A stretch of DNA of 64,000 bases from an uncultured Candidatus Pelagibacter sp. (lineage in GTDB: Bacteria > Pseudomonadota > Alphaproteobacteria > Pelagibacterales > Pelagibacteraceae): positions 1 through 64,000 of the forward strand of contig CAJQSX010000023.1 in NCBI GenBank assembly GCA_905616465.1. The letters are read 5' to 3'. Below the pieces are notes generated by a model. That model was given only the letters and a program-made list of their open reading frames with translations, made no database searches and was not told the DNA's origin. This document shows, piece by piece, positions 53,836 through 62,463 of the stretch. Each line of letters opens with the position of its first letter. Position 1 is the first letter of the stretch. The position numbers and the translations under genes are program-made.

Positions 53836-55731
53836 TTAACCTTTGCCACGCCATGGGATAGTTTTGTCTATAATTTTTCTTATTGTTACATCAAACAGCA
53901 GTCCAAGCATTCCCATAACAAATATTGTTATCCAAATCACTTCATATTGCATATATTTTCTTGCAACATTTTCAACAAATCCAATACCAGTAGTACCAGC
54001 CAAGAATTCAGCTGCAACCAAAGTTCCCCAGCACATACCAACTGCCACCCTAATTCCTGTTAAAATTTCCGGTAGTGAATTAGGAAATATAACATGCCTT
54101 AATATTTGCCATCTTGATGCCCCAAGTGAATGAGAGGCATGGATTTTAGATAGTTGAGTTCCTGAAGCACCAGCTCTTGCTGAGATGATCATGATAGAAA
54201 AGGAAACCATGAATAACAGGAATACTTTTCCAACGTTATCAATTCCAAATACGGTAATTACAAGAGGAGCCCAAGCTAATGGTGGTACAGGTCTGTATAA
54301 TTCAACTATTGGATCAAAGAATCCTTTAGCAAATCTATTTAAACCCATAAATAGCCCCAAAGGTACACCAAGTAAAATTCCTATAGTTAAACCCATGAAT
54401 ACTCTTAAAAAAGAATCCCATATATGACCATAGGGGATAGGTATTTTAAAAAGTTTAAATTCACCTGTTACAACATTTAAAACTTTACTTTTAAAATTTG
54501 GAGTAACAGTTCCATCTTGATTGTGAACTGGGTATTTACCGGGCATAGCATCTGCAATCCAATCTGGAAGTATGAAACCAACTATTTTACTAACATCCAT
54601 CATTTCATACCAAATCATAGGTACATATTTAAATCCTACACTTGGTCTTAAAAGATCTTTAAAAATTCTAAAAGTATCTGATGGTTTTGGTAGCCATCTT
54701 CCCGGGCCATCTTCTGAACAAGTAGGGCCACTTGAAAGGATTGTTCCACCTGGAAAGAATGCTGCATCAATAAACTTTAAATTTCCTTGAGCTTCATTCT
54801 GAACTGCATCAAATTCTATAATAGATTGCTCTATGTCATCCAGTGTTTTAGGAGGAAAAATACTTGCATACTCAATTCTTCTAGCAAGCTTATCTATTTC
54901 TTTTGCTAATTGTGTTTCAACCTCTTTTTCTTCTGATAATTCTTTTCTATAAGCTTTGATCTCATCTCTTAGCTCTGTTACAGCTCTTGTGTATGCAGCG
55001 TTGTGATTTCTTAATGCAAAAAATTCATCACTTATTTGATTTAAAGTTTTTGCTGAAGCAGCAAATTTTAAGCCCATAGGTGTTTCTGCTAATGTTGGAA
55101 CTTCTTCACCAGTAAAACCCCATCCTTTTTGTTTTTTTAAAGCTTCTAATCTTTCATTTTCTTCCTCTATACTCTTTATTGGTGGATAAGAATTTTTTTG
55201 AAAATCTTCTGTTAGCTGAGTGATTCTGTTGGTTAAATCTCTAATCTTATTCTTAGTCTCATTTTCTAAATATTTTTCATTAGTTAAATATGGAATTGTA
55301 AGCCCAGCTCTCTCAACAAACTTTATTAGTGTTGTCTTATCTTGACCACTTAACTCGGTGTGATTTTTTATTTCATTTATATATTTAGTTATATTTTTAT
55401 TTTCTCGATCAATAATGTCAGTACTTTTGTGTTGACGCTCATCAATTGGAAAAAGATATTTTAAAGACATCAATGAATCTGTGACTTTTCCAACTTGGCA
55501 AAGTTCATTTGCAGATTTTGGATAAAAAGCTTTAGCTATATCCCATGAATAATAGAGCCATGATAGAATAAGAAAACTTGCACCAACTACAACCCAGTGC
55601 GCCCCTCCTTTTGCTCTTTCTGGATTACCAAAAACAGCATCAGTTTTTTCGGTTTTAACTAATTTTCTTCCATATAAAATGGCTCCTATTACAGCTATAA
55701 TAATTCCAATTGTTAAAAAACCGATAGCCAT
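53836..55731 (-). CDS. tauC: Taurine-type ABC permease with a large N-terminal domain
   Basis: 631 residues, over twice the usual ~270. The C-terminal ~215 residues are the normal SsuC/TauC permease, with HASHSLGASRWQILRHVIFPNSLPEI as the EAA loop. In front are two membrane helices (about 2-20, 47-66) and about 340 residues that probably face the periplasm: two charged coiled-coil stretches (near 150-200 and 260-300) and one or two Cys (NELCQVG, GPTCSED). Role of the extra part unknown. Substrate is inferred from the adjacent aminotransferase and Ald genes. Confidence 0.85.
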   Translation of the reverse strand: MAIGFLTIGIIIAVIGAILYGRKLVKTEKTDAVFGNPERAKGGAHWVVVGASFLILSWLYYSWDIAKAFYPKSANELCQVGKVTDSLMSLKYLFPIDERQHKSTDIIDRENKNITKYINEIKNHTELSGQDKTTLIKFVERAGLTIPYLTNEKYLENETKNKIRDLTNRITQLTEDFQKNSYPPIKSIEEENERLEALKKQKGWGFTGEEVPTLAETPMGLKFAASAKTLNQISDEFFALRNHNAAYTRAVTELRDEIKAYRKELSEEKEVETQLAKEIDKLARRIEYASIFPPKTLDDIEQSIIEFDAVQNEAQGNLKFIDAAFFPGGTILSSGPTCSEDGPGRWLPKPSDTFRIFKDLLRPSVGFKYVPMIWYEMMDVSKIVGFILPDWIADAMPGKYPVHNQDGTVTPNFKSKVLNVVTGEFKLFKIPIPYGHIWDSFLRVFMGLTIGILLGVPLGLFMGLNRFAKGFFDPIVELYRPVPPLAWAPLVITVFGIDNVGKVFLLFMVSFSIMIISARAGASGTQLSKIHASHSLGASRWQILRHVIFPNSLPEILTGIRVAVGMCWGTLVAAEFLAGTTGIGFVENVARKYMQYEVIWITIFVMGMLGLLFDVTIRKIIDKTIPWRGKG

Positions 55732-55732
55732 T

Positions 55733-56530
55733 TTAAATATCTTTTCCCATTATTTCTTCTTCCATATCCCATATCATAGTAAGAATTTCTTCTCTTTTGC
55801 TGACAAAATCTTTGTCATTTTTTATTTCTCTTAAATCTTGCTTTAAACCCATTGTGGCAAAGGGAAGTTTATATTCTTTGTGTATTCGACCTGGTCTTGG
55901 TGCCATTACATAAACTCTTTCGCCCAATAGAAGCGCTTCTTCAACTGAGTGAGTAATTAGAATAATTGTTTTTCCTGTTTCTTTCCAAATCTTTAAAACT
56001 AAAGATTGCATTTTTTCTCTTGTTAATGCATCTAACGCACCCAAAGGCTCATCCATTAAAATTAAATCTGGATCATTAATTAAACATCTTGCTAGAGCAA
56101 CTCTTTGCTGCATACCCCCAGATAATTGATAAGTAGGGGTGTTTCCAAAACCTTGTAAACCAACTATATCCAACCATTCTTCAACTTTTTTTGCAGTTTG
56201 AATTGGATCTTCTTTTTTCATTCGCAAACCAAAGTTTACATTTTCAGCAACTGTTAACCATTCGAACAATGCACCTTGTTGAAAAACCATGCCTCTTTCA
56301 ACACCAGGTCCATTAATTTCATTACCACCCAAACTAATTATTCCAGATGTTGGTCTTAAAAAACCTGCTGTAATATTTAATAAAGTTGTTTTTCCACAAC
56401 CTGATGGTCCAAGAACAGTTAAAAGCTCTCCTTTTTTAAGTGTGAAGTTTACATCTTTAAGTGCATGAACAGTCTCTCCTTTGGGAGATTTAAAGATCAT
56501 GTTTAAGTTTTGAGAAATTAACTCACTCAT
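55733..56530 (-). CDS. tauB: Taurine-type ABC transporter ATPase
   Basis: 265 residues. Walker A GPSGCGKTT (near 38), Q-loop VFQQGALFEWLTV, signature LSGGMQQRVALARCL (near 137), Walker B LILMDEPLGALD, and H-loop ITHSVEEALLL. Cytoplasmic ATPase of the NrtD/SsuB/TauB group. Separated from tauA by an intrinsic terminator, from tauC by 1 bp. Confidence 0.92.
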   Translation of the reverse strand: MSELISQNLNMIFKSPKGETVHALKDVNFTLKKGELLTVLGPSGCGKTTLLNITAGFLRPTSGIISLGGNEINGPGVERGMVFQQGALFEWLTVAENVNFGLRMKKEDPIQTAKKVEEWLDIVGLQGFGNTPTYQLSGGMQQRVALARCLINDPDLILMDEPLGALDALTREKMQSLVLKIWKETGKTIILITHSVEEALLLGERVYVMAPRPGRIHKEYKLPFATMGLKQDLREIKNDKDFVSKREEILTMIWDMEEEIMGKDI

Positions 56531-56559
56531 AAATGAAATTTTATATAAGAATTTTAATT

Positions 56560-56596
56560 AAAAAAAAGGCACCAATTCTAAAAATTGACGCCTTTT
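56560..56596 (-). terminator. Intercistronic terminator between tauA and tauB
   Basis: Minus strand: AAAAGGC-G-TCAATT, five-base loop, AATTGG-T-GCCTTTT, then T8. Fourteen pairs including G-U. It lies inside the operon, so it should let only part of the transcripts reach tauB and tauC. Confidence 0.85.
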
Positions 56597-56611
56597 AATT
56601 TTTTTTAACTA

Positions 56612-57598
56612 TTAATTTCCTGGTAGGAAACTAGTATTAACTACTTTTGAATAATCCTTAAGCATAGGATTTTCAGATGTAGCAAACATTTCACCCATAA
56701 TTGCTAAATACTTCATAAGTATTCCATTTTTAGCAAAATAGTCGTTCATTTGCTGATCTACAGATGGGAAACCGAAGCTTGCCATTTGGTCTTTAGTAGA
56801 TGCAACATCCATAGTCGCGTCTTTAGAGATTACGTTAAAGTCTGACTTACCAGCTTTGTATCTATCATTTGCTTCGTGAGTAATTTCTAAGAAAGTTCTA
56901 ACCATACCTGGGTTCTCTTTCATAAATTTATTAGTCACTGAAGTGATATCAATACCAGCGATACCATTATCAGAAGCTTCTTTAACAGTTAACATTAGTT
57001 TACCTGATTTAAGAGCTGTTGCGATTGACTTTTTACCAAACAAACATGACATAGCAACGTCACCGTTAGCTAAAGCAACTGCTGAATCTTCAGGTACCAT
57101 GTCAACGATAGTCATTTTTGAAGCATCTGCTCCAACAACTTTCATTGTTTCTCTGAATACGTAATCAGCCATAGTTCCTAAAGCAACTGCAACTTTTTTA
57201 CCCTCTAATGAAGAAGCGTTTGCTTTTGTGATTCCAGAAGCATTCGATACAACACAAGTAGTTCCTTTCATTCCGTAAAGAATTGAAACGTCAACTAGAG
57301 TAATTGGTTTTTTACTGTTTGCAGCATTTACAAATGGAGTAAGACCTTGTGAGTAAGAGATATCAATGTCTCCTGACATCATAGCTTCAGTCATTTCACC
57401 ACCTGTTGCAAAGTTTGTCCATTTAACAGGAACACCGAAAGCTTTTTCGAACGTTCCTTTTACTTTATCTTCTTGGTTTGGACTTGCCCACTCTAAAAAG
57501 AATGCAATTCTAACTTCTTTAGCAGCTGCATTAGCAACTGATACAGATAAGTTAAGAGCAACTATCGAACCAAGAATAAAACTAATTATTTTTTTCAT
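56612..57598 (-). CDS. tauA: Taurine-type ABC substrate-binding protein
   Basis: 328 residues. Signal peptide (1-24; AxA site at VANAAA). Periplasmic NMT1/TauA fold: VRIAFFLEWASPNQ, FATGGEMTEAMMSGDIDISYSQGLTPF, GKKVAVALGTMADYVFRE. Ribosome site GAGG 6 nt before ATG. First gene of tauABC, with the terminator after it to raise its share. Binding of taurine is inferred from the divergent gene pair 57796-60292; other sulfonates or amines remain possible. Confidence 0.9.
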   Translation of the reverse strand: MKKIISFILGSIVALNLSVSVANAAAKEVRIAFFLEWASPNQEDKVKGTFEKAFGVPVKWTNFATGGEMTEAMMSGDIDISYSQGLTPFVNAANSKKPITLVDVSILYGMKGTTCVVSNASGITKANASSLEGKKVAVALGTMADYVFRETMKVVGADASKMTIVDMVPEDSAVALANGDVAMSCLFGKKSIATALKSGKLMLTVKEASDNGIAGIDITSVTNKFMKENPGMVRTFLEITHEANDRYKAGKSDFNVISKDATMDVASTKDQMASFGFPSVDQQMNDYFAKNGILMKYLAIMGEMFATSENPMLKDYSKVVNTSFLPGN

Positions 57599-57612
57599 TA
57601 TTATCCTCTTGT

Positions 57613-57628
57613 TAATTTAATTAAATTA
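57613..57628. promoter_or_regulatory. 16-bp perfect palindrome upstream of tauA
   Basis: TAATTTAATTAAATTA, 15 bp before the tauA start codon on the divergent tauA / aminotransferase gap (57599-57795). Minus-strand TTTACT-N17-TTTAAT upstream could be the tauA promoter. All A/T, so it may be chance. Confidence 0.3.
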
Positions 57629-57795
57629 GCGACATTAAAATTCAATTTTAGATAGAAGTAAAACAAATATTTATTATACACCCTTAGGTTGTAGACTTTT
57701 AAGCTATACATAACTAAGAAAAAAGTTGTGGCAAACAAAATATTTTAGTCTATTAGTTTTTAAATATTTATTTAAACAATAGAGAGAAAATATTT

Positions 57796-59142
57796 ATGAG
57801 CTCAGAAAATAGAACTTCAGTTCCCAATTCATTAAATGAACATTGGATGCCTTTTACATCTAATAAAGACTTCAAAGCAAACCCAAGGTTAATTACAGAA
57901 GCTAAAGGAGTTTATTTAAAAACTCATCATGGAAAAACACAAATAGATGCGAGCTCAGGTTTATTTTGTAATCCACTTGGTCATGGAAGAAGAGAAATTA
58001 CTGAAGCTGTTACAAAACAATTAGAAACATTAGATTATGCCCAACCATTTCAACAAGGGTTTGGTGGTTCATTTGAACTTGCTTCAAGAATTGCAAAACA
58101 TACACCAGGTGATTTAAATAAAATGTTTTACACAATTTGTGGATCTACTGCGGTAGAGACTGCAATTAAAATTGCTATCGCTTACCATAGAGCAAAAGGT
58201 CATGGAGAAAGATACAGATTTGTTGGACGTGAACGGGGATATCATGGAATGAACATTGGGTGCATTTCAGTAGGTGGAATGGTTAATAATATTAAAACGT
58301 TTGCAAGTGTTTTGATGCCAGGTGTCCAACACATTAGACATACTCATTTACCAGAACATAAGTTTGTCAGTGGTCAGCCTGAGACAGGTGATTATTTAGC
58401 AAATGATTTGGAGACTATTTGTGCAAACTTTGGTGGTGAAAATATTGCTGCTTGTATTGTTGAACCAATTGCTGGATCAACTGGAACATTAGTCCCACCA
58501 AAAGGATATCTGCAAAAACTTAGAAAAATTTGTGACAAGCATGGAATACTTTTAATTTTTGATGAAGTGATAACAGGTTGGGGCAGGACAGGATCTAAGT
58601 TTGGTGCTGATGAATTTGGAGTAATACCCGACATTATGACTATGGCAAAAGCTACAACCAATGGTGTTGTGCCAATGGGCGTTGTTGCTTGTAATGATTT
58701 TATTTATGATGCAGTAATGGATGCCTCCCCAACGGGAGCTGTTGAATTATTTCATGGCTATACTTATTCAGGAATTCCAGTTGCAGTTGCTGCGGCCTTA
58801 GCTGTGCAAGATATTTTTGAAAAAGATGATATTTTTAATAGAGCAAAAAATTTAGCTCCTTACTTCCAAAAAGGCTTATTTTCTCTTAAAGACCTAGATT
58901 CAGTTGATAATATTAGAGGCTACGGAATGATGGGTGGAATTGACATGAAATTAAATACAAAGCCAGGTAAGGCTGGATTGGAATGTTTCAAAGCTTGTTA
59001 TGAAGCTGGAGTTAATTTTAAAGCTACAGGTGACTGTTTAATTATTGCTCCTCAGTTTATTTGTGAAGAAAAACATATTGATGAGATTATTGATAAGTTA
59101 AGGACAGGCATTACTAACTATCAAAAAAATCAAAAGAACTAG
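57796..59142 (+). CDS. Class III omega-amino-acid:pyruvate aminotransferase (taurine-pyruvate candidate)
   Basis: 448 residues. HWMPFTSNKDFKANPRLI at the start is the pattern of beta-alanine/omega-amino-acid:pyruvate transaminases. PLP region: CGSTAVETAIKIA, RERGYHGMNIG, IFDEVITGWGRTG, and Lys in MTMAKATTNG. Transfers the amino group of taurine, beta-alanine or similar to pyruvate, giving alanine. Between tauABC and alanine dehydrogenase, taurine is the favoured substrate (Tpa role). Ribosome site AGAGAGAAA. Confidence 0.88.
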   Translation: MSSENRTSVPNSLNEHWMPFTSNKDFKANPRLITEAKGVYLKTHHGKTQIDASSGLFCNPLGHGRREITEAVTKQLETLDYAQPFQQGFGGSFELASRIAKHTPGDLNKMFYTICGSTAVETAIKIAIAYHRAKGHGERYRFVGRERGYHGMNIGCISVGGMVNNIKTFASVLMPGVQHIRHTHLPEHKFVSGQPETGDYLANDLETICANFGGENIAACIVEPIAGSTGTLVPPKGYLQKLRKICDKHGILLIFDEVITGWGRTGSKFGADEFGVIPDIMTMAKATTNGVVPMGVVACNDFIYDAVMDASPTGAVELFHGYTYSGIPVAVAAALAVQDIFEKDDIFNRAKNLAPYFQKGLFSLKDLDSVDNIRGYGMMGGIDMKLNTKPGKAGLECFKACYEAGVNFKATGDCLIIAPQFICEEKHIDEIIDKLRTGITNYQKNQKN

Positions 59143-59179
59143 TTTTTAAAATTATTATTCAAAGAAAATAAAGTTAATT

Positions 59180-60292
59180 ATGAAAATAGGTGTACCTAAA
59201 GAAATAAAACCACAAGAAAACAGAATAGGATTAACTCCTGAAAGTGTAAAAACTTTAGTATCAGGAGGCCATGAAGTTCTAGTTGAAAATAACGGTGGAT
59301 TTGAAGCTGGGTTTGAAAACGATCAATACATTAAAGCTGGTGCAAAAATTGTAAACAAAGCTGAAGATATTTTTAATGATGCAGAGATAATTGTTAAGGT
59401 AAAAGAGCCTCAAAAAGCTGAAGTAGATATGATTAGAGAAAATCAAATTATATACACCTATCTTCATTTAGCCGCTGCAAAAGAATTAACCGAGGGATTA
59501 ATTAAATCTAAGAGTATAAATATTGCCTATGAAACAGTAACAGATGATAATGGCAGACTTCCTCTACTTGCGCCTATGAGTGCAGTTGCAGGTCGTATGT
59601 CAGTGCAAGCTGGAGCACATTGTTTAGAAAAAAATCAAAAAGGAAGAGGCTTATTATTAGGTGGCGCACCTGGTGTTACAGGTGGAACTGTTGTAATTTT
59701 AGGTGGCGGTGTTGTTGGTGAAAATGCAGCTGTGATAGCAACCGGAATGCAGGCGAAAGTTCACATTGTAGATAAATCTGAAGCAAGACTTAAACAATTA
59801 GTTAAAATGTTTGGAGACAAAATTATTCCAGAACAAAGTGATAAAATAGATTTAAATAAATTGGTTGCTGAAGCTGATTTATTAATTGGTGGGGTTTTAA
59901 TCCCGGGAGCTGAAGCGCCAAAATTAGTAACTAAAGATATGTTAAAATTAATGAAAAGAGGTTCGGTAATTGTTGACGTTGCGATTGATCAAGGCGGATG
60001 TGTTGAAACAAGCAAGCCAACAACACATGGTGATCCAACTTATATCGTTGATGATGTGGTTCATTACTGTGTAGCTAATATGCCGGGTGGTGTTCCAAGA
60101 ACTTCAACAATAGCTTTAAATAACGCAACATTACCTTTTTTAGTAAAACTTGCGAACAAAGGTTATCAAAAAGCTTTAGGTGAAGATAAAAATTTTTTAG
60201 CAGGACTTAACGTCCATAAAGGCCAAGTAACTTATAAAGCTGTTGCAGATGTTTTTGGTCATGAGTTTGTTGACCCTACATCAGCATTCTAA
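59180..60292 (+). CDS. ald: Alanine dehydrogenase
   Basis: NAD-dependent deamination of L-alanine to pyruvate and ammonium. 370 residues, standard. MKIGVPKEIKPQENRIGLTP at the start, Lys in KVKEPQKAE, His in TYLHLAAAKEL, NAD fold VVILGGGVVGENAAVIATGM (near 172), and NMPGGVPRTSTIALNNAT near 290. Regenerates the pyruvate used by the preceding transaminase. Convergent 4-nt overlap with a sugar epimerase. Confidence 0.97.
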   Translation: MKIGVPKEIKPQENRIGLTPESVKTLVSGGHEVLVENNGGFEAGFENDQYIKAGAKIVNKAEDIFNDAEIIVKVKEPQKAEVDMIRENQIIYTYLHLAAAKELTEGLIKSKSINIAYETVTDDNGRLPLLAPMSAVAGRMSVQAGAHCLEKNQKGRGLLLGGAPGVTGGTVVILGGGVVGENAAVIATGMQAKVHIVDKSEARLKQLVKMFGDKIIPEQSDKIDLNKLVAEADLLIGGVLIPGAEAPKLVTKDMLKLMKRGSVIVDVAIDQGGCVETSKPTTHGDPTYIVDDVVHYCVANMPGGVPRTSTIALNNATLPFLVKLANKGYQKALGEDKNFLAGLNVHKGQVTYKAVADVFGHEFVDPTSAF

Positions 60293-61290
60293 TTATAATA
60301 TTTTAAATACCAATTTATAAATTTTTTAATCCCAGCCTTATAGCTAGTTTTAGGATTATAACCTGTTATTCTTTTTAATAGAGAGCTATCAGACAAAGTT
60401 GAATGAACATCACCTTTTTGCATTGGCATATAATTTCTTTTAATTTTTTTATTTAACTCTTTTTCTAAAGTATTAATAAAATCTAATAAATATACCTTTT
60501 TAGTATTTCCAATATTTAAAATTCTAAAAGGTGCAACTGGTGATAAGCTATCATTTTTAAATTTCTTTTTTGAATTTAAAGAAGGTGTTTTGTTTAATAA
60601 TTTATAAATACCATCAACAATATCATCAATATAAGTATAATCTCTGTACATCTTACCTTTATTGTAGATATCAATTTTTTGTCCTTTTAAAATTTTTTTG
60701 GTAAATTTAAAATAAGCCATATCTGGTCTTCCCCATGGACCATAAACTGTAAAAAATCTTAACATAGTGATGGGTAGTTTCCATAAACTTGAATATGAAT
60801 GAGCCAAGCTCTCAGAAGATTTTTTTGTTGCAGCGTAGAAACTAACTTGATGGTCTGTTTTATCTATTTCTTGAAAAGGAAACTTCTTATTGGCTCCATA
60901 AACAGATGAACTAGAACCAATTATTAAGTGCTTTACTCTAATTTTATGGGCAATTTTTATAATATTAAAAGTTCCCAATATATTCGAATTAAGATACGCG
61001 TCAGGATTTTCAATACTGTATCTAACACCAGCTTGAGCTGCTAAATGTATCAATATTAAAGGTTTGAACTTTAATATTGAGTGATTTAAAACTTTTGGGT
61101 TTTCAATATTTCCCTTAGTGAAGGAAAATTTTTTATATTTTCTTAATATGTTTAAACGAGATTTTTTTAACCCAACATCATAATAATTGTTCATTGAGTC
61201 AAATCCATGAATTTTAATACCTTTATCTAGAAATTTCTTTGCCACATGAAACCCAATAAAACCCGAAGACCCTGTAATAAATATTTTCAT
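60289..61290 (-). CDS. NAD-dependent epimerase (UDP-glucuronate 4-epimerase-like)
   Basis: 333 residues. NAD motif GSSGFIGFHVA (7-17), AAQAGVRYSIENPDAYLNSN (typical for UDP-glucuronate epimerases), Ser in GSSSSVYG, Tyr-X3-Lys in YAATKKSSE, and TVYGPWGRPDMAYF. Makes UDP-galacturonate or a related sugar for the cell surface. Functionally it belongs with the 45-54 kb island but is separated by the taurine genes. Confidence 0.9.
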   Translation of the reverse strand: MKIFITGSSGFIGFHVAKKFLDKGIKIHGFDSMNNYYDVGLKKSRLNILRKYKKFSFTKGNIENPKVLNHSILKFKPLILIHLAAQAGVRYSIENPDAYLNSNILGTFNIIKIAHKIRVKHLIIGSSSSVYGANKKFPFQEIDKTDHQVSFYAATKKSSESLAHSYSSLWKLPITMLRFFTVYGPWGRPDMAYFKFTKKILKGQKIDIYNKGKMYRDYTYIDDIVDGIYKLLNKTPSLNSKKKFKNDSLSPVAPFRILNIGNTKKVYLLDFINTLEKELNKKIKRNYMPMQKGDVHSTLSDSSLLKRITGYNPKTSYKAGIKKFINWYLKYYN

Positions 61291-61360
61291 AAAGTATTTT
61301 TGTTTATAAATTTATATTTTAGAATATACATTAGTTAAAATTTATCAAATAACTTATAAT

Positions 61361-62416
61361 ATGATTTTAATCACCGGTTCTACAGGTTTAATTGGTTCAG
61401 CTGCTTGTTTTTTTTATTTAAAAGAAAACCAACCAGTAGTTGGTATTGACAATGATTTAAGAAGTTATTTTTTTGGAAAAAATGGTAGCAACAAGTGGAA
61501 AGAGAAAATATTAAAAAAAGATAAAAATTATAAACATTTTTCGATAGATATAAGAAATAAAAAAAAAATTTTTTATATTTTTGAAAAATATAAGAAAAAA
61601 ATTAAATCAATAATACATACAGCAGCACAACCCTCTCATGACTGGGCAGCCAAAGAACCTTTTACAGACTTTGAAGTTAATGCAAATGGAACATTAAATC
61701 TTTTAGAAGCATTCAGAACTTATTGTCCTGAGGCATCATTTGTTTTTACATCCACAAATAAAGTGTATGGGGATAGGCCAAATTATCTTCCTTTAAAAGA
61801 AAAAAAATTAAGATATGAGTTGAGTAAAAAACATACTTTTTACAAAAGAGGTATTAATGAAACAATGTCTTTAGATCAGACTACACATTCAATATTTGGT
61901 TCATCAAAAGTTTCAGCAGATATACTTGTTCAAGAATATGGGAGATATTTTAATCTTAAAACAGTAACCTTTAGAGGAGGTTGTCTGACTGGAGAAAATC
62001 ATTCAGGCGCACAACTGCATGGTTTTTTGTCTTTTCTAGTTAAATCAATTATTCATGATAAAAATTATTCAATTTTTGGTTACAAGGGAAAACAAGTCAG
62101 AGACAACATACATAGCACTGACGTGATAAGTGCATTTCATGAATTTATAAAAAGACCTAAGCCTGGAGGTAAAGTATACAATATAGGTGGTGGTAGAGAT
62201 AATAGTTGTTCTATTTTAGAGGCAATTAGTTTAATTGAAAAAATAAGTGGTAAAAAAAGTAAGTATAAAATTCTAAAATCGAATCGAATTGGTGACCATA
62301 TTTGGTGGATTTCAGATAATTCAAAATTTAAAAAAGATTACCCAAAATGGAATGTTAATGTTTCATTAAATCAATCATTAAAGCAGATGGTTGAATTTGA
62401 ACTTAAAAATAAATAA
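61361..62416 (+). CDS. NAD-dependent sugar epimerase (CDP-paratose/CDP-tyvelose-epimerase-like)
   Basis: 351 residues. GSTGLIGSAACFFYL NAD motif, HTAAQPSHDWAAKEP (near 88), FTSTNKVYGDRPNYLPL (near 128), SADILVQEYGRYF and FRGGCLTGENHSGAQLHGFL, all typical of RfbE-like 2-epimerases. Shares type with the 44970 gene. Divergent from the neighbouring epimerase across 70 bp. Followed 47 bp later by the flavoprotein gene. Confidence 0.88.
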   Translation: MILITGSTGLIGSAACFFYLKENQPVVGIDNDLRSYFFGKNGSNKWKEKILKKDKNYKHFSIDIRNKKKIFYIFEKYKKKIKSIIHTAAQPSHDWAAKEPFTDFEVNANGTLNLLEAFRTYCPEASFVFTSTNKVYGDRPNYLPLKEKKLRYELSKKHTFYKRGINETMSLDQTTHSIFGSSKVSADILVQEYGRYFNLKTVTFRGGCLTGENHSGAQLHGFLSFLVKSIIHDKNYSIFGYKGKQVRDNIHSTDVISAFHEFIKRPKPGGKVYNIGGGRDNSCSILEAISLIEKISGKKSKYKILKSNRIGDHIWWISDNSKFKKDYPKWNVNVSLNQSLKQMVEFELKNK

Positions 62417-62463
62417 TTTTAAATTAAAAATTTAAATTTAAAAATCAAATATAAGTTGTTAGT

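Noticed and set aside
53836-55731. TauC length as a gene-fusion or sequencing artefact.
   Set aside because: The whole frame uses normal codons, has a plausible two-helix anchor and continuous domain, and shows no internal start with ribosome site at the permease part; kept as a real extension.
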